Below are positions 14,654-21,562 of a DNA stretch of 36,294 nt, one piece after another. Below the pieces are notes generated by a model. That model searched no databases. It worked only from the letters and a program-made list of their open reading frames with translations, and had not been told where the DNA came from. Source of the DNA: an uncultured Selenomonadales bacterium (GTDB taxonomy: Bacteria; Bacillota; Negativicutes; Selenomonadales; Selenomonadaceae); contig CALEPR010000006.1 of assembly GCA_937910665.1 (NCBI GenBank), positions 1 through 36,294 of the forward strand, given 5' to 3'. The stretch's first letter is position 1, and every line of letters begins with the position of its first letter. Both the position numbers and the translations under genes were made by a program.

Positions 14654-15532
14654 TCACTTAAAATCCGGCATTCCCACCGACTTCGGCTTTTCATAGCCGT
14701 ACTCATCGTTCAGCAATTTATAATTCACTTCGTCGTAAGGGTCTGCCACATCAAATTTTGTAATTGAATCAATATACGCCGACTCCACATTTTCATCATA
14801 CTCCGCCGCCTGATATACCGACTGCATTTGCTCAAAATTTGCGTCCAGTGCATTTTGTCGCGCCAATTCATACGCCAACAATGTTTTCAACTCATTCTGC
14901 GCCTGATACGCTTGTAAATTTCCTTCCGCCATGTTTGTGTGATTGAAAATTTTCTTCGCCGCACTCAAAACTTTTTCCGACTCATCAATTTCACTTTTCG
15001 CTCCGTCCGCAAGGTTTTTATACGTCGTGTCCAACCAACTAAATTTTTCTTCGCGATTGTAGGATTTTTGATTGTAACTTTCCCAGTCGTCATCATTGCC
15101 TTGTCGCAAATATTTTTCCACTTCATCTGCCGACACAACTTTTGAAACTTTTTCCGTCCCAATTCCGACGACTTTCAATGCTTCCGACGTTTCTGCAAAA
15201 ATTTCTTCTGAAAATGGCGTGGAATTTATTTCTTCATTCTTCGTTTGGCTTGAATCTGTCTCCGCCGTCTTTTCAAATTTGTCGCCAAAAATTATTGATT
15301 TTATGTGTCGAGTATAATCATAAACCGTTCCGCCATTGCTCGCCAAATCTCTCAACGCATACGGTGATGGACTATCTGCCCATGAAATTTCTGTCAAACT
15401 GTAATATGCGTCGATGTCGTAAGGCTCGTCCCAACCCGGCACTGTGTGCGCATACGCCACCAAGCTGTAGCCGCCAATAAATCCCAACCCCAACACGCTT
15501 AACATCGCTAAAAATTTTTTCTTCGTTTTCAT
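14654..15532 (-). CDS. Second VirB5/TrbJ-like secreted protein
   Basis: 292 residues; the ATG at 15532 follows AAGGAG at 8 nt. The N-terminus is a signal peptide (MKTKKKFLAMLSVLGLGFIG, cleavage probably after VAYA). The middle is acidic and low in pattern; residues ~190-250 are helical with NMAEGNLQAYQAQNELKTLL and LDANFEQMQSVYQA, the helical pattern typical of VirB5/TrbJ pilus-tip or assembly proteins. A clearer VirB5 homolog is at 19209, so this is a divergent second copy or a variable tip subunit. It follows the VirB6-hydrolase fusion by 3 bp. Confidence 0.55.
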   Translation of the reverse strand: MKTKKKFLAMLSVLGLGFIGGYSLVAYAHTVPGWDEPYDIDAYYSLTEISWADSPSPYALRDLASNGGTVYDYTRHIKSIIFGDKFEKTAETDSSQTKNEEINSTPFSEEIFAETSEALKVVGIGTEKVSKVVSADEVEKYLRQGNDDDWESYNQKSYNREEKFSWLDTTYKNLADGAKSEIDESEKVLSAAKKIFNHTNMAEGNLQAYQAQNELKTLLAYELARQNALDANFEQMQSVYQAAEYDENVESAYIDSITKFDVADPYDEVNYKLLNDEYGYEKPKSVGMPDFK

Positions 15533-15535
15533 TTT

Positions 15536-17410
15536 CTATGCTCCTTCGCTTGTAAATCTGAAACCGCCGCCGCCAAATTGTTTCACCACCAACTTTGATA
15601 CTCTGCTGCCCATATACACAAACATCATCGCCACAAATGTGATTTTAAACAGCAATATCATGTTGATTGTAACCTGCGGTGCAGTAAATGCTCCTGTTGT
15701 CGCGTCTACTCCTGAAACTTTTGCCCAGTAAATATCTGCGTCCGAATTATTTCTTCCACCTTCGCCTTGATTCCAACATCTTGCCGCCATTTCGTACGAG
15801 CCATATTTGTTGTAATAGCCGGTCAAAATATATCGTGCAACATTATCTTGATTGTTTGGTGTCCACGCCGGAGCATGAGGTTCATTTGCAGTTACCGGCG
15901 CAGTTTCCAAAACTCCGCCATTCGCAACATAATCAGCCGTCCAGTGACTCCAGTTATCATAGTTTGCGTAGTCAATCTGATATGCGCCAAAATATCCAAG
16001 TCCATTGTCAACATAATATCTGTTGCTTGATTCTACAACGCGAATATGTGCCATTAGCTGGTCGATTGACGTTATCGCTCCACTTGAAGAAGTTTCAACT
16101 GCCGCTGTATGCCCTCCGATTGTGTAAAAATCATCGACCACTATATTTTTCATCATCATCTGCATCATCAGCGAGAACATACAGAAAAACATCAGCTTGA
16201 TTGATACCGCAAATATTCCGTTGATTCCATTCGCCGCAAACTTTCGCGTTTGTTTCAGTCCCGACAAGAAAAATGTTGCAAAACTTGACACCATTGCGAT
16301 ATAAAATTCCAAGTAAGCCAATGTTATTTGCAACGCTATCGCGAAGAAACAAATCGTCAATATCACCGCGAAGAACAGCGACGGTAACCACAACGCAATT
16401 TTTGAAATTATGTCCATTACGCCGTGTATTTTGAAGAGTTCGTTGTAAATCGGTGCGGTTATGTGAACGCCTTTTGACACTATATCCATTGGATTGGAAA
16501 TTGCGTCCATTGCTTCCGTGCCGCTCACTCCCATTATCAAGCCGCCAAATCCTGTGAACATTTCTTTTGCAAAGTTCGCTACCGTGTCTCCCCAATTCAG
16601 CAGAAAATATATCAGCACAACGTAGAACATCAATTTATAAACCATTCGCGAAAAAAAATCTGTGCCATTTTCGCTGTCAGCAACGTACATTGTTGCGCTT
16701 ATCGCCAAGTCAATCGTTATCAACAAAATTATCAGCCACTTACCAACACCGATTAAATTTTGCAGTGCGTTTTGACATTGTTCGCCAACTTTCTCTATCA
16801 CTTCTCGCAACGGCTTTCCGAAATCATAAGCTGCGTCAAATGTGTTTTTGATTGATTCAGGCAAAGTACCATAACCAGTTCCACTCGACGGCGGCAATCC
16901 TTTCAAATATCTTCGTGGGTTTATCGGCTCACCATTGATTCTAATTTCAAAATGCAAATGCGGACCCGTTGCCCAACCTGTCTGCCCTACTTTCGCAATC
17001 ACTGTTCCAGCTGAAACTTGAGTATTTGCACTGACCAAAAGTGCGGAACAATGTGCATATCGCGTTTCAACATTGTAGCCGCCCACTCGTGACAAAATAT
17101 AAATCACATTGCCATAACCTTCTGCCCAGCCTGAATAAGTGACTCTGCCGTCCAACGACGCATAAATATTTGCGCCCATACTCGCGCCCAAGTCTGTTCC
17201 CTTGTGCGGTCTGACACTTCCAAACACTGGGTGAGTTCTTCCTATCAGTGAAAATTCCGACGTTATCATCAATGAGCCTTCCAATGGATTCAATACGCTC
17301 ATCACCGGCAAAGTTGTATATGCGTCACCATATTCGGGGTCATATGCGGCTAATGCGTGTCCCGACATCAAATTTATTATCAAAGCTACTATCGCTACGA
17401 CACGTTTCAT
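15536..17410 (-). CDS. VirB6/TrbL-like channel protein fused to M23 endopeptidase and lysozyme-like transglycosylase domains
   Basis: 624 residues. A signal peptide (residues 1-22, ending GHALAA) leads to a LytM/M23 zinc endopeptidase with H69-K-G-T-D73, H120 (RYAH) and H151-L-H153: all expected ligands are present. About five membrane segments follow (about 223-243, 256-273, 338-360, 361-384, 396-420), as in VirB6/TrbL. After the fifth comes a periplasmic-type domain (~450-565) with RVVESSNRYYVDNG (candidate Glu460), GYFGAYQID and MAARCWNQGEGG, resembling lysozyme-like/RPF transglycosylases. A last membrane helix (~580-602) precedes a Gly-rich tail. The protein would thus cut both peptide and glycan bonds of murein at the secretion channel. 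It lies 15 bp after the TrbL gene. Domain assignments are good; the fused role is inference. Confidence 0.8.
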   Translation of the reverse strand: MKRVVAIVALIINLMSGHALAAYDPEYGDAYTTLPVMSVLNPLEGSLMITSEFSLIGRTHPVFGSVRPHKGTDLGASMGANIYASLDGRVTYSGWAEGYGNVIYILSRVGGYNVETRYAHCSALLVSANTQVSAGTVIAKVGQTGWATGPHLHFEIRINGEPINPRRYLKGLPPSSGTGYGTLPESIKNTFDAAYDFGKPLREVIEKVGEQCQNALQNLIGVGKWLIILLITIDLAISATMYVADSENGTDFFSRMVYKLMFYVVLIYFLLNWGDTVANFAKEMFTGFGGLIMGVSGTEAMDAISNPMDIVSKGVHITAPIYNELFKIHGVMDIISKIALWLPSLFFAVILTICFFAIALQITLAYLEFYIAMVSSFATFFLSGLKQTRKFAANGINGIFAVSIKLMFFCMFSLMMQMMMKNIVVDDFYTIGGHTAAVETSSSGAITSIDQLMAHIRVVESSNRYYVDNGLGYFGAYQIDYANYDNWSHWTADYVANGGVLETAPVTANEPHAPAWTPNNQDNVARYILTGYYNKYGSYEMAARCWNQGEGGRNNSDADIYWAKVSGVDATTGAFTAPQVTINMILLFKITFVAMMFVYMGSRVSKLVVKQFGGGGFRFTSEGA

Positions 17411-17425
17411 CGCCGATTTTCCCCC

Positions 17426-19207
17426 CTACTCCTTTGTTTTCTTACTCATTTTTTGAATCGTGTTTTTGATATTGTCGGCTGTGTTTGCAATTCCCATTGC
17501 CGCACTTGAAAATTTTTCTGTCGCAGTTGTCGCAGGTGATTTATTTCCATCCAAATTTTCCAACATCTCAGAAGGCGTTACTCCTCCGCCGTTTGCATTG
17601 GCTCGTGTTTTGCCATCAACGTCTTTTGTCAACAGTCCATTTGATTTATTTCCCAACAACGAAATTGCATTTTGATAGCCTTGATACGCCGGATTTCTAT
17701 ACATTGCCGCATTGACTCCAGCACTTGCCACTTGTCCCATCATCGACATTGCTTTTCCTCCCGCCGCATTTGCTAAACTCAAAGCATTTTTTCCGAAACT
17801 TCCTTTGCCGCCCCATTCAGCCATAGAACCTGCCGACTGCGACAACGCTTTCATTCCTCCGACTACTGCGCCTGTCATTCCGCCGCCTTTAGCGACTGCA
17901 TTTGCCGCTCCTCGCGCCGCGTCCATTGCCATTTGCTTCATACTTCCGCCACTCAGTGAAGGATTGCCTGACAAAAGTCCCGACACCAACTCTGGAATTT
18001 TTTTCGTCATATAGAACAGAATTAACGCATACAATAACACTTGTAAAAAGTAGCTTATGTTGCCCATAAAATCGCTTGACGTTGCTACTTCTTTCGCATT
18101 GTCTACTAAACCTGTCAAAATATTTACCGAAAGCGTCGCGATAAACGCTACCACAAATATTTTTATCGCCAAGTTAAACATTGTCCCGATTGCTTTTTCC
18201 GACAAAAATTTTAGCTGGCTGATAACTCCGAACGACAAGAGCGGAATGGTTATCAATGCCATTGTCCAAAATTCTATTCGCACCATGAACATTTCCAACG
18301 CCGTCAAAAATAAAATCACGACCGCCGCCACTACACACACCAATCCAATTAAAATTGTCAGCAAATTTTGTTGTTGTGCGTGTTCCCAAAAGATATTGAA
18401 AAAATTCAGTGCGTTTGTCACTATCTGATTCGACTGTACTTCTATATTTGAATCTGGGCTTGCCTTGCTGAACTCTTTAACCATTTCTTCAGCTCCACCA
18501 GCCGTGTAGCCCATTGTTTCAAAGCCTGAACTCAATGCCGGCATTAACTGATAGCTTGAATTTGTTCCTACCCAACTTTGTATCAAAAATATGAAAAATC
18601 CAACTTTCAATATCGTTGTTACCAAAAATTTTATTTTGTCGCCTGAAACTAAATCGAACGCAACTTTTATCGCACCGTCAATCGTCGCTAATATCAGTGT
18701 CAAATTTACTGCGTATGGCGCAATTACCGCCGCGCCGCTCATTATTACGCCGATATAATATCTCATGAACGGACTTAGAATATCTATTGATGGGTCGTCC
18801 TCGCTTTTCAGCAAAAGTTTATAGTCTTCGATTTTTGTTGGAGCACTCGGACTTTGCACACTCCACAAATGCAAAATCAGGTCGCCGAAATTTATCGCAA
18901 GTCCGATTCCTAAAATCCAGTTCCATAATGTTTTTTTGCCGTCTTGAACTCCAAAACAAACCATGCATCCTGCCGCCGCAGTCATTATCACTGAAATTAT
19001 TTTTGCCGATTCCAAAAGCCCTTTGCTCAAATTGCTCAGTTGTGTTTGAAATGTTGTTCCAAAGCCCGCTCCTCCGCCCGATAATCCTGCTGTCATCTGG
19101 TTTACCGCAGAATTATTATCCGCCGCACTCGCCACATTCGACAAAATTAAAATTCCTGCCACTATCGCGAGCGGTAAAATATTTTTTTCTGCCTTCATAA
19201 ATTTCAT
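17426..19207 (-). CDS. trbL: TrbL/VirB6-type inner-membrane channel protein with VirB2-like N-terminus
   Basis: 593 residues from the ATG at 19207; the second ATG at 19198 has better spacing to GTGAG and is also possible. A signal peptide (ending NVASA) precedes residues ~50-115, which resemble a VirB2/TrbC pilin core: two hydrophobic segments with AKIISVIMTAAAGCMVCFGV and TLWNWILGIGLAINFGDLI. Several membrane helices follow (about 150-430), including ILFLTALEMFMVRIEFWTMA, typical of TrbL. The C-terminal ~160 residues are Gly/Ala/Ser-rich and soluble, as in TrbL. It forms the inner-membrane channel with VirB3, VirB8 and VirB10. Neighbours VirB5 (1 bp upstream) and the VirB6-hydrolase fusion support the call. 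Confidence 0.8.
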   Translation of the reverse strand: MKFMKAEKNILPLAIVAGILILSNVASAADNNSAVNQMTAGLSGGGAGFGTTFQTQLSNLSKGLLESAKIISVIMTAAAGCMVCFGVQDGKKTLWNWILGIGLAINFGDLILHLWSVQSPSAPTKIEDYKLLLKSEDDPSIDILSPFMRYYIGVIMSGAAVIAPYAVNLTLILATIDGAIKVAFDLVSGDKIKFLVTTILKVGFFIFLIQSWVGTNSSYQLMPALSSGFETMGYTAGGAEEMVKEFSKASPDSNIEVQSNQIVTNALNFFNIFWEHAQQQNLLTILIGLVCVVAAVVILFLTALEMFMVRIEFWTMALITIPLLSFGVISQLKFLSEKAIGTMFNLAIKIFVVAFIATLSVNILTGLVDNAKEVATSSDFMGNISYFLQVLLYALILFYMTKKIPELVSGLLSGNPSLSGGSMKQMAMDAARGAANAVAKGGGMTGAVVGGMKALSQSAGSMAEWGGKGSFGKNALSLANAAGGKAMSMMGQVASAGVNAAMYRNPAYQGYQNAISLLGNKSNGLLTKDVDGKTRANANGGGVTPSEMLENLDGNKSPATTATEKFSSAAMGIANTADNIKNTIQKMSKKTKE

Positions 19208-19208
19208 C

Positions 19209-19961
19209 TCACTTTGAATTTTCCACCCATTTTTTTGAAATGTTTGTCGAGTTTTTCAAAATTCTCTCACTCTCGGCTTGCTCCTGTACTTTTGAATCAT
19301 AATAAGCCGCCATTGATGCCGCCATGTGTGCCTTTGCTCTGTTTCCTGCCGTCACGCTCTGCAAGATGTCATACAAAATATAATTTCCGGCTTGCAAGGC
19401 TTGTTGTTGTCCTTCAGCTTGATTCGACGCTTCCAACGCCTTTTTTGCGTCGTCCATATTCTGCCTGTCAAATTGAATTGTCTGTTGTGCCACCTGCGCC
19501 GCACTCTTGCTTGCCTCGTGAATTGCTTTTTGCCTTTTCTGCTCTTGAATCACAATATCATAAATTGTCATGTTGCCGTTAATCACATCTTCAATATTTC
19601 CAATTCGCTCTTCCCATTGCGCTTGCACTGACTTGCTGTTGTCATTGATAATTCCTTCAGGCAAAACTGCGTCGCCTGACAGTGGCATTTTTTCTTTTTC
19701 CTTGTTCCTCTTCATCAATGTCTCCAACATCGACACATCAAGTTTTTTCATGTTCAAAATTTGTAACGCGACTTGTTTTTGCTCCTCTGTCAAAATATTT
19801 GCCGTCTGAATCGCTGTTTTGATTGCCTCTTCAATGTTTCTTTCGTCAATGACCGCAATTGCCGCCTCTGTTCTTTGACTTGTCGGCAACATTGCTGTAA
19901 AACAAGCCGCTACTCCTACCACTGCCGCACTTACTGCCGCTGTCTTTTTAATCCACGACAT
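19209..19961 (-). CDS. trbJ: VirB5/TrbJ-like T4SS protein
   Basis: 250 residues from the ATG at 19961 (GGAGGG 7 nt upstream; the longer start at 19979 lies across that site). A signal peptide (VVGVAACFTAMLPTSQRTEA) precedes a mature helical protein: NIEEAIKTAIQTANILTEEQ, QWEERIGNIEDVINGNMTIY, and NQAEGQQQALQAGNYILYDI, the classic TrbJ/VirB5 pattern near the C-terminus. VirB5 acts outside the cell or in the periplasm as a minor pilus component. It lies between the VirB1-like and TrbL genes, as in many P-type systems. Confidence 0.8.
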   Translation of the reverse strand: MSWIKKTAAVSAAVVGVAACFTAMLPTSQRTEAAIAVIDERNIEEAIKTAIQTANILTEEQKQVALQILNMKKLDVSMLETLMKRNKEKEKMPLSGDAVLPEGIINDNSKSVQAQWEERIGNIEDVINGNMTIYDIVIQEQKRQKAIHEASKSAAQVAQQTIQFDRQNMDDAKKALEASNQAEGQQQALQAGNYILYDILQSVTAGNRAKAHMAASMAAYYDSKVQEQAESERILKNSTNISKKWVENSK

Positions 19962-19975
19962 AATTTTTCCCTCCA

Positions 19976-20512
19976 TCATCTCATCATCTGAAGTATTTTT
20001 TCGTAATTGTTATACACGTTCATCACATACTGTCGCGTCTCCGCATAATTCGGAACTCCTCCAGCTTTGATTACCGCTTGCGCTCCTGCATTGTACGCCG
20101 CCACTGCGTCCGTTACCGAGTATTGTCCGTAACCTGAAAATCTGTTCAGTTGATTTTTCAAATAAATCGTTCCGCCCAATATATTTTCCAGTGCGTTGTA
20201 TGGATTCACTCCGAGCATTTTTGCTGTCTCCGGCATTAACTGCATTAAACCTATCGCTCCGGCTGAACTTGTCGATTGAAGATTAAATCCGCTCTCTGCC
20301 TCCATTACCGCCGTGATTAAAATCGGATCGACTTGATACTCTCCCGACGCATACATTATCGCCGACGCTATCCATGAACTTTCTTGCGAATTGCTGTTGC
20401 AACAGCTGACTTCGCGATAAATCACGTCATAAAATTCCGCCGCTTTCACTTCCGAAACTTCAACGCCGAACATTGTCAGCGACATCAATATCGCCGCCAA
20501 TAACTTTTTCAT
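19976..20512 (-). CDS. VirB1-like lytic transglycosylase (SLT domain)
   Basis: 178 residues from the ATG at 20512, which follows a perfect GGAGGTGA; the longer frame would run through the promoter. A signal peptide (MKKLLAAILMSLTMFGVEVS) is followed by the SLT domain: VDPILITAVMEAESGFN with catalytic Glu in ESGFN, then SAGAIGLMQLMPETAKMLG, a Gly-Gly-x-x-YL helix and VAAYNAGAQAV. It cleaves murein glycan strands to let the T4SS cross the wall. It is the first gene of operon 3 and the third muralytic activity of this element, besides the two fused domains at 15536. Confidence 0.9.
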   Translation of the reverse strand: MKKLLAAILMSLTMFGVEVSEVKAAEFYDVIYREVSCCNSNSQESSWIASAIMYASGEYQVDPILITAVMEAESGFNLQSTSSAGAIGLMQLMPETAKMLGVNPYNALENILGGTIYLKNQLNRFSGYGQYSVTDAVAAYNAGAQAVIKAGGVPNYAETRQYVMNVYNNYEKILQMMR

Positions 20513-20540
20513 TCTCGTCACCTCCAAAAACTTTTTATAA

Positions 20541-20589
20541 ATTGTAGCCCATTTTTTGCCGCCCAAAATCTTATTTTTTTGCTTTTTTC
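20541..20589 (-). promoter_or_regulatory. Shared 49-bp T4SS promoter element, copy 3 (operon 3)
   Basis: Reads on the minus strand: AT-rich box GAAAAAAGCAAAAAAATAAG, then TTGGGC, exactly 14 bp, then TACAAT, about 29 bp before the VirB1-like start. 27 of 29 bases of the box region match copies 1 and 2. The box starts a few bases after the T-run of the Doc terminator. Confidence 0.7.
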
Positions 20590-20595
20590 TGCAAA

Positions 20596-20630
20596 CAAAA
20601 AATCCCCGATAAAATTTTTCATCGAGGATT
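20596..20630 (-). terminator. Rho-independent terminator after the Doc gene
   Basis: On the minus strand a 10-bp stem (AATCCTCGAT / ATCGGGGATT with one G-T pair), an A/T loop and a run of six T. It isolates the toxin module from operon 3. Confidence 0.85.
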
Positions 20631-20670
20631 ACGCCACGAGCATATTTTGTACATCTCAATCTTATTCAAA

Positions 20671-21111
20671 TCAATTTTTATTTATTCTTCTTTGTGTTTC
20701 AAAAAATTCTATTAAACTCAAAATCGCTTTCCGTTCAAGCATTTCTGACAGACTTTCTGCCGATAATTTACTTTCTGCTAAATCCATTCCAATTTCTATA
20801 AGTTCGTCTTGTGAAAAATCTATTTTGTAATCATTTACCTCAAGATAAACTAACATTGCATGAATCGCTACACGCTTATTTCCATCAACAAATCCGTGAT
20901 TTTTTACGAGTCCATAGGCAAGTTGTGCCGCTTTATTAAAAATTGTCGGATACAAATCTTCGCCACCGAAAGTTTGAAACGGATTATTCACCGCCGATTC
21001 CAACAATCTTATGTCACGAATCGTAGAATTTGTTTGTAATTCTTTATCTGATGCAAGCAATTTATGAAAGTTCAAAATATCTTCCATTATAAAATCTATT
21101 ATATTTTTCAT
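20671..21111 (-). CDS. doc: Doc-type (Fic fold) toxin
   Basis: 146 residues. The ATG at 21111 overlaps the stop of the upstream partner gene (ATGA). The Fic/Doc motif HGFVDGNKR (72-80) is intact, with AIHAMLVYLEVNDY after it as in death-on-curing proteins. Doc toxins modify elongation factor Tu by phosphorylation and stop translation; the exact activity here is inferred from the motif. Together with the 87-residue protein before it, flanked by a promoter and two terminators, it forms a closed toxin-antitoxin-like cassette inserted between T4SS operons 2 and 3, likely for element maintenance. Confidence 0.85.
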   Translation of the reverse strand: MKNIIDFIMEDILNFHKLLASDKELQTNSTIRDIRLLESAVNNPFQTFGGEDLYPTIFNKAAQLAYGLVKNHGFVDGNKRVAIHAMLVYLEVNDYKIDFSQDELIEIGMDLAESKLSAESLSEMLERKAILSLIEFFETQRRINKN

Positions 21112-21371
21112 TTGTTCGCCAAAATCCTATACGCTTCACGATTATGTTCAAAAATTTTTTGCGAAACATCTTCAATTTTTTTCGCAACTTCCATATTTGT
21201 TCTACTTGTAAGGTGCATAATTTTTTGTGCTTGTTGAAGTTCATGTGACGATATAATTTCTTGTGCCTTGCGAAATTCAGGCGACGACATAATTTTTTGC
21301 ATTTGCTGAATTTCAGGCGACGACATAATTTTTTGTAATTGCTGTAATTCATGCGAATAATTTTGGCACAT
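21108..21371 (-). CDS. Tandem-repeat putative antitoxin of the Doc toxin
   Basis: 87 residues from the ATG at 21371 (GGAGGA 7 nt upstream). Residues 6-53 are four copies of a 12-residue repeat (consensus SPEIQQMQKIMS), amphipathic and probably helical. A C-terminal helix follows (NMEVAKKIEDVSQKIFEHN). It overlaps doc by 4 bp, in the usual antitoxin-first order. It does not look like Phd: I see no Phd/YefM N-terminal DNA-binding pattern. The antitoxin role is inferred from position and size only. Confidence 0.6.
   Translation of the reverse strand: MCQNYSHELQQLQKIMSSPEIQQMQKIMSSPEFRKAQEIISSHELQQAQKIMHLTSRTNMEVAKKIEDVSQKIFEHNREAYRILANK
21213..21356 (-). repeat. Four coding 36-bp tandem repeats
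   Basis: In-frame repeats encoding the 12-residue units of the putative antitoxin. The two central copies are nearly identical in DNA (GGCGACGACATAATTTTTTG on the plus strand), the outer two diverged. Repeat number may vary by slippage. Confidence 0.8.
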
Positions 21372-21398
21372 ATACTTATCCTCCAAAGACTTTTTTAT

Positions 21399-21407
21399 AT
21401 TATATCA
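21399..21407 (-). promoter_or_regulatory. Extended -10 promoter of the Doc module
   Basis: TGATATAAT on the minus strand lies directly after the terminator of operon 2 and about 30 bp before the start at 21371. It has the same TGTGATATAAT form as the promoter of the DUF4365 gene. Confidence 0.65.
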
Positions 21408-21443
21408 CAAAAAATCTCCGACTAAAAATTTTATCGGAGATTT
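21407..21443 (-). terminator. Rho-independent terminator of T4SS operon 2
   Basis: On the minus strand a perfect 10-bp stem (AAATCTCCGA / TCGGAGATTT), an A/T loop and six T follow the small membrane peptide gene. Confidence 0.9.
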
Positions 21444-21448
21444 CAATT

Positions 21449-21562
21449 TTATTTTTTCTCAAGTTCTGCTACTCGCTCTTTCAACATTACTATTATTCCC
21501 TCGTCGCGATTCAACCTGTAAGCCACATACAAAACTGCTACCGCCAAAAATCCTGTTATCAA
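21449..21562 (-). CDS. 37-residue single-span membrane peptide downstream of VirB4
   Basis: A TTG start at 21562 overlaps the virB4 stop by 4 bp and follows a strong GGAGGAG with 6 nt spacing. The product starts with a membrane helix (ITGFLAVAVLYVAYRL) and ends in a short charged coil (MLKERVAELEKK). It is closed by the operon terminator 6 bp later. The overlap, strong ribosome binding site and sensible membrane-coil design support a real gene. Possible small T4SS inner-membrane or VirB4 anchoring subunit; no family recognised. Confidence 0.6.
   Translation of the reverse strand: MITGFLAVAVLYVAYRLNRDEGIIVMLKERVAELEKK

Noticed and set aside
15688..16200. 170-residue plus-strand ORF opposite the VirB6-hydrolase fusion
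   Set aside because: The minus frame has clear domains and motifs; the plus frame is a composition shadow.
20513..20659. Longer N-terminus for the VirB1-like protein
   Set aside because: It would read through the terminator and promoter; the signal peptide begins at 20512 after a perfect GGAGGTGA.
21062..21352. Minus-strand repeat-containing ORF in another frame over the antitoxin gene
   Set aside because: Out-of-frame reading of the 36-bp repeats; the frame starting at 21371 has the ribosome binding site and the doc overlap.
21213..21356. 36-bp direct repeats considered as a CRISPR array
   Set aside because: The repeats are adjacent without spacers, are in-frame coding units and have no cas genes nearby.
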